NCBI GenBank assembly: GCA_017417055.1
Contig: JAFPZX010000052.1
Span: 1 to 40,297 of the forward strand
Direction: 5' to 3'
Source of the DNA: Anaerolineaceae bacterium
Lineage (GTDB): Bacteria; Chloroflexota; Anaerolineae; Anaerolineales; Anaerolineaceae
Length of the DNA stretch: 40,297 nt
Shown here: piece by piece, positions 32,630-40,075 of the stretch
Layout of the letters: every line of letters starts with the position of its first letter
How positions within the stretch are numbered: the first letter of the stretch is position 1
Notes under the pieces: generated by a model
What the model saw: only the letters and a program-made list of their open reading frames with translations
What the model was told of the DNA's origin: nothing
Database searches by the model: none
Made by a program: the position numbers and the translations under genes

Positions 32630-34011
32630 TGTTGTTTTACAAATAATTCAGCTTCACCAATATTTTTCACGGAGCCTCTGATTTGTGCTTCGATCAGAGC
32701 ATTTTTCACATAACCGATAATCGGCCCCGCGGGAACATTGAGCAGCTTTTGAATATCATTCCCGCTCAAAAGCGGTTTTGGATCGATCACTTCCATATAT
32801 CGGGTGAAATAAGCGGTAATCAGGTCCTGCACGAAAACCACCTTATCGCACCAGTTTTTATACGCTTCCGGTATGTTCTGCTGGGAATACCCCTCTGCAA
32901 GGAACAAAATCGCACCGGAAAGTCCGCCTTCGCGGAATTGGCGGAAATATCGGTAAATATCAACATCGCCAAAGGCATGAAGATTCCTGATTGTGTTGAT
33001 AAACGCATGAGCCTGAATGATATTCTGCGTAAAATTCATCTCGGCGCTGCTGAACGTCAGACGGCTGCACCAGGATTTGATGATCGTTTTATCATCAGCG
33101 GCAGTTTCAGCGATTGCTGCGAATGCCGTCAGCATTTGCCTGTTATGATACAGTGCAAGGGGCTTGCTGAGGAACTCCTTGATCGCTTCTTTGTAATTTC
33201 CCAGTCTTGATGAGGCATATGCTGAATAATCATTGGAAGGTTCCTTATATTCCCCGTTAGCAAAGACCATATGCAAAATTCTGTCGGTATTTTCTATAAA
33301 TTGAATATCATCCTCTGAGACGTCGGATAGACAGTCGGGGAACAAATAGTCAAAATAATTAAATTCCCGCATCAGCTGAACAGCTTTTCCGTTATTGAAA
33401 AGTCGGATAATTTTGAACAGCTCATCACGGTACCGCTCCATGGAAGATTCCGAGAGCTTCGTTGTGGCTTTTTTCATAGCCGCGATCAACTCGTCATCCG
33501 GTTCCATTCCGAACTCCAGATTCATACGGATCGCGCGCAGTGCCCGCATGGGATCGTTTTCAAGACTATCGGAGCTGCACATGCGCAGACGCTTATTTTG
33601 CAGGTCGTCCATCCCGCCCAGCGGATCAAGAAAAACAGGGTCGTCCGCGATTTCAATAGCCATGGCATTGAAGGTAAAATCACGTTCACGAAGATCGTCT
33701 TCAATACTTTCACCGCTCAGCAGGGCAATATCAATGTCGAACTCGCCCATCTGTTCATCTTCAATAATGACGCGCACCATTTCCCGTTCATCATCAAGAA
33801 CATAATAGGCGCCGTTCAATTCATGTGCGATATGCTTCCCAATCGGGCGAACCAATCCCTCTACCGTAAAATCAAAATCACGGATTTTCCGGTTCAGGAT
33901 AATGTCCCGCACAGCCCCGCCCACGAGATAAATTTTCATGCTCACAGGGACGACTTTGCGGATCGCCCGGAATAAGGCATTGTATTCGGATTGGAAATCT
34001 GGCAGATTCAT
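32620..34011 (-). CDS. cca: CCA tRNA nucleotidyltransferase / poly(A) polymerase family
   Basis: The protein has the class II nucleotidyltransferase head: YLVGGAVRDIILNRKIRDFDFTVEG, with the DFDF metal-binding pair; RDFTFNAMAI; and NDPMRALRAIRMNLEFG (RNA/sugar recognition). A helical C-terminal body without a clear HD motif follows. It should add or repair CCA ends on tRNA. I set the start at 34011 (463 residues): this ATG overlaps the hpt stop as ATGA, with AGGCGA 7 bases upstream. The gene ends inside a palindromic repeat. Strict CCA-adding versus A-adding activity cannot be decided here. Confidence 0.88.
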   Translation of the reverse strand: MNLPDFQSEYNALFRAIRKVVPVSMKIYLVGGAVRDIILNRKIRDFDFTVEGLVRPIGKHIAHELNGAYYVLDDEREMVRVIIEDEQMGEFDIDIALLSGESIEDDLRERDFTFNAMAIEIADDPVFLDPLGGMDDLQNKRLRMCSSDSLENDPMRALRAIRMNLEFGMEPDDELIAAMKKATTKLSESSMERYRDELFKIIRLFNNGKAVQLMREFNYFDYLFPDCLSDVSEDDIQFIENTDRILHMVFANGEYKEPSNDYSAYASSRLGNYKEAIKEFLSKPLALYHNRQMLTAFAAIAETAADDKTIIKSWCSRLTFSSAEMNFTQNIIQAHAFINTIRNLHAFGDVDIYRYFRQFREGGLSGAILFLAEGYSQQNIPEAYKNWCDKVVFVQDLITAYFTRYMEVIDPKPLLSGNDIQKLLNVPAGPIIGYVKNALIEAQIRGSVKNIGEAELFVKQQGQ

Positions 34012-34577
34012 TTTAATTTCGCCTGACATTCTTTCAGTTTTTCGATATCGACAACACCGATGAAAGGCAGATTGCGGAAATAATCATCAAGATCGAGTCC
34101 GTAACCGTAAACAAATTTATCTTCAATGTCAAACCCGCAGTATTTCAGCGGAACTTCGACCTCACGGCGGCTGTATTTATTCAGCAGGGTGCAGATCTCA
34201 ACGCTGTTCGGGCCTTTTGCCTCGATCAAAGGCAGTGCCTCATGCAGCGTATTGCCGCTGTCGATAATATCCTCAACGATCAGCACTTCTTTCCCGCGGA
34301 TATCGGTTTTCAGGTCAAAATCAACCCGCACATGACCGCTCGATTCGCGTTTTCCGACGCCATAGGAAGAAATCGCCATAAATTCAATGCTGTGAGGAAT
34401 AGTGATTTTCCGCATCAAATCGACAAGGAAAACGACACCTCCCCGCAGGAAGCAAACCAGGACAAGGTCCTTCCCCTCATAATCCTTTGATATTTGATCA
34501 GCAAGTTCCTGGATCCGGTTCTGAAGGGTTTCTTCATCAATAAGAACTTCGGCAAGCACATCTTTGTAAGAAAACAT
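34008..34577 (-). CDS. hpt: Hypoxanthine phosphoribosyltransferase
   Basis: Hpt salvages hypoxanthine and guanine with PRPP. From the ATG at 34577 (AGGTGG 4 bases upstream) it is 189 residues, the usual size. Seen: LVCFLRGGVVFLVDLMRKI, the flexible-loop SSYG at FMAISSYGVG, the PRPP loop VLIVEDIIDSGNTL, and KYCGFDIEDKFVYGYGLDLDD at the purine end. The longer open frame begins inside tdk. It is 11 bases after tdk and overlaps cca by 4. Confidence 0.95.
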   Translation of the reverse strand: MFSYKDVLAEVLIDEETLQNRIQELADQISKDYEGKDLVLVCFLRGGVVFLVDLMRKITIPHSIEFMAISSYGVGKRESSGHVRVDFDLKTDIRGKEVLIVEDIIDSGNTLHEALPLIEAKGPNSVEICTLLNKYSRREVEVPLKYCGFDIEDKFVYGYGLDLDDYFRNLPFIGVVDIEKLKECQAKLK

Positions 34578-34588
34578 AAATCCACCTG

Positions 34589-35170
34589 TTAATATTTTTT
34601 CCCGGGAACAATGTGATGTTTCCGGCATCGTGCTTCATACATTTCCGACGTACCGACAATCACAAGGGGATCATCGTAATGAGCAGGCTCTCCGTTTACC
34701 AGACGCTGCGTCCGGGAAGCAGGTCCCCCGCATATCATACAAATTGCGTTTAACTTGTCAACACGTTCCGCCCGTGCCATCAGGGTCGGCATGGAGCCGA
34801 AAGGTTCTCCTCGGAAATCAGTATCCAGCCCTGCGAAGATAACCCGTATCCCGCGGTTCACCAGGTCTTCCCCGATTTCCACGATCTTTTCTGAAAAGAA
34901 TTGTGCCTCATCGATGCCGATGACATTCGTATCCTCTTTCAGATACTTATAAACATCGGATATATCATCGATCGGAATTGCGTCAATTTCTATCCCGGCA
35001 TGAGAATGGACTTTTTCTACAACATAACGATTGTCGATCGCAGGCTTGAACACCTGCACATGTTTTTTCGCGATGATCGCACGGCGCAGCCGCCGGATCA
35101 ATTCTTCTGTTTTTCCACAAAACATCGAACCGCAAATAACTTCCATGCTGCCCGGTTCAAATTCACTCAT
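34589..35170 (-). CDS. tdk: Thymidine kinase (type II)
   Basis: Tdk phosphorylates thymidine for salvage. From the ATG at 35170 (GGGGAGAG just upstream) it has 193 residues: P-loop [14 protein letters not shown], Walker B-like GIDEAQFF, the lasso Cys pairs CMICGG and the final CRKHH, and [15 protein letters not shown]. All typical. A longer frame to 35242 would translate repeat DNA and is rejected. It is the first gene of an eight-gene minus-strand run of nucleotide salvage, tRNA maturation, folate and surface genes. Confidence 0.95.
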   Translation of the reverse strand: MSEFEPGSMEVICGSMFCGKTEELIRRLRRAIIAKKHVQVFKPAIDNRYVVEKVHSHAGIEIDAIPIDDISDVYKYLKEDTNVIGIDEAQFFSEKIVEIGEDLVNRGIRVIFAGLDTDFRGEPFGSMPTLMARAERVDKLNAICMICGGPASRTQRLVNGEPAHYDDPLVIVGTSEMYEARCRKHHIVPGKKY

Positions 35171-35200
35171 CTTCTCTCTCCCCTGTTTTTTTATAATGGA

Positions 35201-35253
35201 GCACACCAGGTCTGCCTTTTTGATGCCGCTCAGCCGGCACAAAAAGACTGCAC
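35201..35253 (-). repeat. Dispersed hairpin repeat, copy 1 (tdk leader)
   Basis: Read on the minus strand this 53-base block is nearly identical to copies at 37671-37723 and about 39949-40001. Its centre is CTTTTTGTGCCG, a short loop, then CGGCATCAAAAAG, a near-perfect stem. It lies in the predicted 5' leader of tdk, in inverted orientation relative to the other copies. Confidence 0.8.
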
Positions 35254-35291
35254 TGTATGCTGCGCTGCCGTTTTCTGAAGTGTTATCATTT

Positions 35292-35321
35292 TATATATAA
35301 AATTTTACATCAATTCCGCAA
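35292..35321 (-). promoter_or_regulatory. Candidate promoter of the tdk operon
   Basis: On the minus strand TTGCGG (35321-35316) and TATATA (35297-35292) are 18 bases apart. The predicted start near 35285 would give a leader of about 115 bases that includes repeat copy 1. Confidence 0.4.
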
Positions 35322-35340
35322 ACTTTTTATATCTTATTTA

Positions 35341-36156
35341 TTATTTACAAACAATTTTTCCCGAACTGAAAAACAGCCCATATTTCCGGAAAAAATACAC
35401 CAGTCCCTTGACATGTTCCCAGTTATGCCGGCTGATGAGTTTCTTTTTCGAAATCCGCTGCGTAGCATGAATAATTTTTGCTCCAGGGCAATACAATACA
35501 CGAAATCCGCTGTTCCAGACACGCACGCAAAACTCCACATCTTCCGGCGAATAAAAAATCTTTTCATCCAGCAGCCCGGTTTTAACAAAAATCTCACGCC
35601 GGATCATCCAGCACGCGGAAATCAGATACCCCACCGGATAGCTCCGCTGACCGTCATCAAAATGATAAGCCTCTTTCCGTTCACCGATTTTTTGTACAGC
35701 ACGCAGCGGAAAAGCTTTGCAGAACTTCAAAAATGCCGTGGGAATACACTTTGCCGTAACCTGTTCCACCCCTTCCAGGTTCACCATATGCGGTCCGGCA
35801 ATCCCGTTCCGCGGGTCTGATTGGAGAACCGTTATCAATTCAGTCACGGCCTCCTGATTGATGATGGTATCGGAGTCAAGAATACACACGAAATTTGAAT
35901 CATCCGAAATATTCTTTATCCCGATATTCCGGCTTACCGTGGTTCCGTAATTCTTTTCAAGGCAGATGGTCCGGATCGCCATGCCGGGATGTTCCTCAAG
36001 AAACCGGTTTACAACTTGAACCGTGCCGTCAGCGGATCCGTTGTCGATCAGGATGACTTCCACAGTCTGTTCATGAATCGAAGATATAGACTCCAGACAT
36101 GGCAGAATCACCTTTTCCGAATTCCAGGTCAAAATCACAAAAGAAACTTTATCCAT
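35341..36156 (-). CDS. Family 2 glycosyltransferase
   Basis: This 271-residue GT-A enzyme has VSFVILTWNSEKVILPCLESI, VILIDNGSADGT, the DxD-type CILDSDTIIN near residue 95, then VGYLISACWMIRREIF and FYSPEDVEFCVRVWNSG, the ED-bearing acceptor region. It resembles rhamnosyl- or hexosyltransferases of cell-surface polysaccharide synthesis; donor and acceptor are unknown. The C-terminus carries a short hydrophobic stretch (GLVYFFRKYGLFF). A TATAAT only 6 bases before its ATG suggests a leaderless mRNA. Confidence 0.9.
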   Translation of the reverse strand: MDKVSFVILTWNSEKVILPCLESISSIHEQTVEVILIDNGSADGTVQVVNRFLEEHPGMAIRTICLEKNYGTTVSRNIGIKNISDDSNFVCILDSDTIINQEAVTELITVLQSDPRNGIAGPHMVNLEGVEQVTAKCIPTAFLKFCKAFPLRAVQKIGERKEAYHFDDGQRSYPVGYLISACWMIRREIFVKTGLLDEKIFYSPEDVEFCVRVWNSGFRVLYCPGAKIIHATQRISKKKLISRHNWEHVKGLVYFFRKYGLFFSSGKIVCK

Positions 36157-36162
36157 CTCTCC

Positions 36163-36168
36163 ATTATA
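36163..36168 (-). promoter_or_regulatory. -10 box of the GT2 gene, leaderless arrangement
   Basis: Minus-strand TATAAT lies 6 bases upstream of the ATG at 36156, so the predicted start nucleotide is at or next to the A of ATG. GGAG lies between, but too close to the ATG to be a usual ribosome site. No good -35 at 17 bases; the degenerate array starts there. Confidence 0.45.
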
Positions 36169-36170
36169 AC

Positions 36171-36430
36171 ACGAGTCAGCAGACAGTTGTCAGTGGTCAG
36201 TGGTCAGTGGTTAGTGTGTAATGTTCAGTGTTCAGAGTTCAGAGTGCAGTTAAAAGTAAGGAGTAAGAAGTGTTTGGTGGCTGGTGGCTCGTGACTACTG
36301 CCCACTGACCACTGACAACTGGTAACTGCACACTTCACACTGAACGCTCCACACTTCACACTTTAAAAGGAGGCAGCCGAAATCTTCACCGATCCCGGCT
36401 GTCTACATCCTAAAACCTAACACCTAAAAC
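36171..36430. repeat. Degenerate heptad array with a 20-base inverted repeat
   Basis: Units of the GTCAGTG type (gtcagtg, gtcagtg, gttagtg, gttcagt, gttcaga) run from about 36184 to 36290, then switch strand (cactgac, cacttca, cacactg) to about 36368. The last part holds cctaaaacctaacacctaaaacc. The 20 bases at 36184-36203 are the exact reverse complement of 36302-36321, and a second pair lies inside at 36241-36252 and 36323-36334 with one mismatch. The region could fold into a long stem in DNA or RNA. No gene is present. Confidence 0.75.
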
Positions 36431-37393
36431 CTACGATCCCCTGAATAAGCCCGGTTCCTGTTTGTCCACCAGCTGCCAGTACAACCTTCGGATATATTGG
36501 TAGCACCAGTGTTCCGGTCCCAGGACATCCGCTGTGTCCTTTGGCTTCCAGAAGTCCCATACGATGGGTTCCCCTCCGCGGAACTTACAGATCACCTTGT
36601 TGTTTTCATAGTCCCAGACAACTGACTGGTCATCGATCAACCCGTCTTCGCTGACGTATCCAGGTTTCACCACAAAGTTGTCATGTTCCGGATCATACAC
36701 TTTGTTCTCGATCTCCAGGCTCGCCACCCTTGCGTAAGGCTCGGGACCTTCCGGAACCGGCAGCCCTTCCGGTACCGGATCATGCGGGAAGATACGCGGC
36801 GGCAGGAACATATGTCCGGACGGGATAAATTTGCGTTCATGCGCGTTGCGCGCGGCAGCTTTCGCCCGGCGGATTTGTTTCGCCTGTTCATAATCGTTTT
36901 TCTTGATACCATCATTTTGATAATGGATCTGTGTGGCCATGCAGCGGTCCAGGAATTTCATACGTTCCTGTTTTTCTGCCATCAGGCCATCCAGATAATC
37001 AGTCTTTTCCGGATATTTATCTGCTGCCGCATGATAGAACTGGCAGCAGGTCCGTTCCCGGCTGTTCCCGTCTTTGGAGATTTTATCAAGAATTTAACGG
37101 GCTTCCATGCGCATTTCTACCGTCGCGTTTGGCATATGGAATATCATTGAAACTCGGCGGATCAGCTCTTTCGCCGCGGTTTCTGCCTTTTCGGCTGCTT
37201 TCATGACGGACCGCTTGTTAGGGTCCGAGGCATTGAATGCCGCGCACGCCGCGTCATAATCTGACTGCGCTTCTTTCAGCCGCTCTTCATAGGAGTCAAA
37301 ATCGGTGATGTGTTCCAAACCAAAGATTTCCGGTTCGAAAATCTCTGCGGTTGTTTCAATCTCTTCGATGGATTTCTTCAATTCGTCGTTCAT
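36431..37393 (-). pseudogene. Unknown gene interrupted by one in-frame TAA
   Basis: A 99-codon reading (37393 to 37097, MNDELKKSIEEIETTAEIF onward, AAAGGAGG 7 bases before the ATG) ends at TAA 37096-37094. The same frame continues without any break: 37 further codons (ILDKISKDGNSRERTCCQFYH, protein-like) lead straight into a 183-codon reading that ends at 36431. Joined, they give a protein of about 320 residues, highly charged and helical at the N-terminus, with a C-terminal part rich in Trp, Tyr and Pro (HMFLPPRIFP, VVWDYENNKVICKF). The family is unknown. A nonsense mutation, stop readthrough, or a sequencing error are all possible. It lies directly downstream of the DUF4157 gene, on the same strand. 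Confidence 0.6.
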
Positions 37394-37414
37394 TACCGTG
37401 CCTCCTTTATTTGT

Positions 37415-37500
37415 TTAGTGTGAAGTGTTCAGAGTGCAGAGTGAAGTTAATTTTCAACACTTCTTACTTCTTACTCCTTACTTCTTACTTCACTGAGTTT
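37415..37500. repeat. Degenerate array (GTGAAGTGTTCAGAG / CTTACTTCTTACTCC type)
   Basis: A first block reads tagtgtgaagtgttcagagtg; a second block on the other strand reads cttcttacttcttactcctt. The units match those at 110-282 and 36171-36430, read on either strand. Confidence 0.7.
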
Positions 37501-37588
37501 ACACCAAAAATTAAATAAAGAAAACGGGCAATGTTGTCCCTTGACTTTTGTTAAAATATGTGGTAAGGATATAGAACAAAACAGGAAC

Positions 37589-37627
37589 GGGGACTGTCCC
37601 AAGCGCTCAACAATGGGACGGTTCCCC
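37589..37627. repeat. GGGGAC...GTTCCCC hairpin of the GGGACGGTT family
   Basis: GGGGACTGTCCC at 37589-37600 pairs with GGGACGGTTCCCC at 37615-37627, with one bulge and one G-T pair, across a 14-base loop. REP-like in form; no REP-associated transposase gene is visible in the window. Confidence 0.6.
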
Positions 37628-37640
37628 GCTGTTCGGGACG

Positions 37641-37787
37641 GTTACTCCGAAAGCGAGGGGACGCACAACTGTGCAGTCTTTTTGTGCCGGCTGCGCGGCA
37701 TCAAAAAGGCAGACCAGTTGTGCTTCGCGGCATCAAAAAGGCCGCTGCGTGAATCGCAGCGGCACATTTATACGAAAGGAGTCAAAA
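37641..37787 (+). repeat. Dispersed repeat, copy 2 (downstream of the DUF4157 gene)
   Basis: This roughly 145-base element shares its order of parts with 39921-40063: ctccgaaagcgagg, cgcacaactgt-cagtctttttgtgccgg, the CTTTTTG..CAAAAAG stem, aggcagacca, the gctgcgtgaatcgca hairpin, then aaaggag. Its 53-base core also matches 35201-35253 inverted. It abuts the stop codon of the DUF4157 gene at 37788. Confidence 0.85.
37735..37763 (-). terminator. Terminator of the DUF4157 gene inside repeat copy 2
   Basis: On the minus strand GCCGCTGCG and CGCAGCGGC form a perfect 9-bp stem around ATTCA, followed by CTTTTTG. It begins about 25 bases after the stop codon at 37788. The matching hairpin in copy 3 is degraded. 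Confidence 0.75.
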
Positions 37788-39569
37788 CTATTTGTTGGCT
37801 TTCGCCCATTTTTGATAAATCTTACTCCGCCGTTGCTTAATACTTTCTTCTGACTCATCTATTAATTTATCACCTTCATCAGTATTAACAAAATCATACG
37901 AATAGAGAAGAGCCTTGTTGCCCTTTATCGCTCCCGCTTGGTCATTAGCAGATAGTTGGGCTTCATAATCGGCATACATATTATGCTGTTCGTCAGAAGT
38001 CATAGTATTATTGTCGCCTAATATGTTTTTTAATAATTCACCATATGTAAAAGCTTTCATCATCGCTTCATCATTCTGTGTTATTTCAAAAGACTGCTTT
38101 TGACTCAGGCTTTTTCCGCCGGCTTTCTCCCAGTTCTTTCCAAGTTGTATTTTTGCGTCATATATTCGATCCATTAACCCTTTGAAATACTTTTTTGCCG
38201 AATTTGGATCCTTAGTGAGGTTAGTATACCATACACGGTCTTTCATTCTTAACTTCTCATCTGCTAAATATCCGGAATAAATGGCGTACAATGAGTCCAG
38301 GTCCTTCTGGATCTGCTCTTCTTCCGCTGTCATCTCCTTCTTGTTTTTCCCCGTTGCGATTTCATCAAATCTATTCAGCCTGGCTTCTTTACGCATTTTA
38401 TCGAATCGTGTGCTTGCTTGGTTATCCGAACCTATCTTGTAATATTCCTTTAAATAAGCTGCCTCAGGATTCTCATTGCCGTCCTTATCATTCAAATTAC
38501 GTGCGCTCTGAATTCTATCGGCTTCCTCAAGAATCGGATCTATGTGCTCAGGTTCGTCATTGATGTTCATGGGCAATTTCATCGATTCCATCAGACTTTT
38601 ATAGATATCGTAATCCAGTCCCTCATTGCTGTAAGATGCATTATAATTTTTTTTGGATCTCTTTAAATTTTTCTTTCTTTCGCCATGGTATGTAAACTCA
38701 TCAAATTCAAGATCAGGATCTTCCATCCAATCACGAAAATTTACCAGATTTTTTGCGGACTGCATCGTTCTCTTCTGTATTTCCGAAAAGATTCCCTGAT
38801 TCGGTTTTTTTTGCATCTGCTTATACCATTCATAATCTCCCTTTTGTAAAAGTGGATTATCGGGATTTTCCTGCGCGCCCTCACGCATCATTGCGGCCTG
38901 AATACGGTATAGACGATCCACATCGTTTTCCTGATCCAATTCAAGATCCGCATCTGCCTCTTTGGTGGAATACATGGAATTCATGCTCTCCATTTCTTTT
39001 TGCCACATGTCCATTTCTTTGGATTGTTTCTTGGGCTTTTTCTTTCCGCTTTTTGCCTGCATCGGGCCGTCTGCGGATGCGGCGGAGGCGCTTGAGAGTG
39101 CCGCGGACGCGCCTCCATATCCTGACTTGACACTTTCCCCGCGGGCTGCCATGAGACCCTCGCGGTCGGCGCGGGCTTCCAGGGCGGAATCATTCACCAG
39201 GCCGCTGCCCTTCACCTCTCCCCTTGCCTGGGATGTGACGTGGGAGATCTCATGACCGAGCAGCGCCTGTCCGCGGGTACTGGAAAAGTCCAGCTTGCCC
39301 GGCGCGAAAGCGATCTTGCTGCCCTGCGCGACGGCTTCAGCTCCGGCATCACCCACGGCCTTGTTCTCATAGAGCTTCACATTGGAGAGGTCCATTCCGA
39401 ACGAATCTTCCATCTTCTCGCGCATCACCGTGGGCATATCGACCCGGCGCCCGGGGTTCTCCAGCTGCGCACTGTTGGGAAGAGAGGATTTCATCTCCCC
39501 GCCGCTGAACGGCTCCGCGTCGAGTTTTTTATTTTTCTGTCGTTTTTGCTGTGTAAAAGTGTAACTCAT
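37788..39569 (-). CDS. DUF4157 (eCIS-core) metallopeptidase-like protein with long variable C-terminus
   Basis: This 593-residue protein has an eCIS-core domain at about 42-140: VDMPTVMREKMEDSFGMDLSN, IAFAPGKLDFSSTRGQALLGHEISHVTSQ with the HExxH zinc motif (His106, Glu107, His110), and ALEARADREG with the third acidic ligand region. A Gly/Ser/Ala linker and Lys-rich patch (KSGKKKPKKQSK) follow, then about 400 residues that are charged, helical and match no family I know. DUF4157 proteins are often linked to extracellular contractile injection systems or polymorphic toxin-like proteins. No signal peptide. AAGGTGA lies 8 bases upstream. The far C-terminus matches the gene at the right edge, so it is one of a tandem pair. 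Confidence 0.82.
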   Translation of the reverse strand: MSYTFTQQKRQKNKKLDAEPFSGGEMKSSLPNSAQLENPGRRVDMPTVMREKMEDSFGMDLSNVKLYENKAVGDAGAEAVAQGSKIAFAPGKLDFSSTRGQALLGHEISHVTSQARGEVKGSGLVNDSALEARADREGLMAARGESVKSGYGGASAALSSASAASADGPMQAKSGKKKPKKQSKEMDMWQKEMESMNSMYSTKEADADLELDQENDVDRLYRIQAAMMREGAQENPDNPLLQKGDYEWYKQMQKKPNQGIFSEIQKRTMQSAKNLVNFRDWMEDPDLEFDEFTYHGERKKNLKRSKKNYNASYSNEGLDYDIYKSLMESMKLPMNINDEPEHIDPILEEADRIQSARNLNDKDGNENPEAAYLKEYYKIGSDNQASTRFDKMRKEARLNRFDEIATGKNKKEMTAEEEQIQKDLDSLYAIYSGYLADEKLRMKDRVWYTNLTKDPNSAKKYFKGLMDRIYDAKIQLGKNWEKAGGKSLSQKQSFEITQNDEAMMKAFTYGELLKNILGDNNTMTSDEQHNMYADYEAQLSANDQAGAIKGNKALLYSYDFVNTDEGDKLIDESEESIKQRRSKIYQKWAKANK

Positions 39570-39589
39570 AACTTCATCACCTTATGTTC

Positions 39590-39614
39590 GGGACGGTTAC
39601 TCCGGAACCGTCCC
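39590..39614. repeat. GGGACGGTT hairpin, left member of an inverted pair
   Basis: GGGACGGTT at 39590-39598 and AACCGTCCC at 39606-39614 form a perfect 9-bp stem with loop ACTCCGG. The whole unit recurs inverted at 39689-39713. Confidence 0.8.
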
Positions 39615-39688
39615 TTGTTTCAGTGCATCTGGAAATTTTGGTCAATTATTCCAAAATCTGTCATATTTTTCGTACGAGGCTCATTCAC

Positions 39689-39713
39689 GGGACAGTTCCG
39701 GAGTAACCGTCCC
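39689..39713. repeat. GGGACRGTT hairpin, right member of the inverted pair
   Basis: This is the reverse complement of the unit at 39590-39614 with one base changed. TTTTTG follows at 39715, so on the plus strand it could end transcription. Between the two units, ATTTTGG and CCAAAAT form an inner 7-bp stem. Confidence 0.8.
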
Positions 39714-39741
39714 GTTTTTGTCACAGCACATCAAGAATCTT

Positions 39742-39891
39742 TTTCCGGATGGAAGTGCACCAGCAGATGGCGATGCTGTGGCATGATTGTTGTGGAGCCC
39801 TGACACTGATTCTGACGGGAAACGCGCAGTCCGTCCCTGACACTCCTGAGGCACAGCAGCACAGCCTTCTGTGTGCACTTTCATCCGGAAA
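39742..39891. mobile_element. 150-base MITE-like element
   Basis: TTTCCGGATGGAAGTGCAC at 39742-39760 and GTGCACTTTCATCCGGAAA at 39873-39891 are 19-base terminal inverted repeats with one mismatch. The interior (112 bases) encodes nothing recognisable and holds a direct repeat of CCCTGACACT near 39798 and 39833. No target-site duplication is obvious. Confidence 0.6.
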
Positions 39892-39920
39892 TTATATAGT
39901 AAAAAGTTGCGGCACCGGTA

Positions 39921-40063
39921 TCTCCGAAAGCGAGGGAACGCACAACTGTACAGTCTTTTTGTGCCGGCTTCGCGGCAGCAAAAAGGCAGACCAGGCGTGC
40001 GTCGCGGTATAAAACGACCGCTGCGTGAATCGCAACAGCCTGTTTCTTCAAAAGGAGCCGAAG
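39921..40063 (+). repeat. Dispersed repeat, copy 3 (downstream of the right-edge paralogue)
   Basis: This copy is collinear with copy 2 and about four-fifths identical by eye, ending 12 bases from the stop codon of the right-edge gene. The second hairpin (CTGCG-TGAAT-CGCAA) has lost pairing, so its terminator function is doubtful. Confidence 0.8.
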
Positions 40064-40075
40064 CTGCCTGAGCTT

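Larger units (their letters stand above)
37394..37787. other. 394-base gene-free stretch made largely of repeats
   Basis: From left to right it holds the ribosome site of the interrupted gene, a degenerate array (37415-37500), an AT-rich piece with TTGACT at 37541, a GGGGAC hairpin at 37589-37627, the word GTTCGGGACGGTTACTCCG at 37631-37649 (also at 39587-39605), and repeat copy 2 up to the stop of the DUF4157 gene. I see no gene. Confidence 0.6.
39570..40075. other. 506-base gene-free stretch between the DUF4157 paralogues, all repeats
   Basis: It consists of an inverted pair of hairpins (39590-39714), a 150-base element with terminal inverted repeats (39742-39891) and repeat copy 3 (39921-40063). 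Open frames that cross it on either strand follow repeat boundaries and have no family match. Confidence 0.65.

Noticed and set aside
35171-35242. Upstream extension of tdk (24 codons, [14 protein letters not shown])
   Set aside because: It translates the dispersed repeat, and a strong ribosome site precedes the ATG at 35170.
36171-36430. Possible CRISPR array
   Set aside because: The units are 7-8 bases, degenerate and without unique spacers; no cas genes are near.
39731-39784. Minus-strand MPQHRHLLV, resembling the HUH motif of Y1 transposases
   Set aside because: Only about ten residues match, the frame stops after HFHPEKDS, and no tyrosine or other domain part is seen. It sits in the inverted-repeat end of the 150-base element, so chance is likely.
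39749-40071. Plus-strand frames crossing the repeat region
   Set aside because: Their products follow repeat copies (the CRLRGxKKAD reading recurs at each copy) and match no family.
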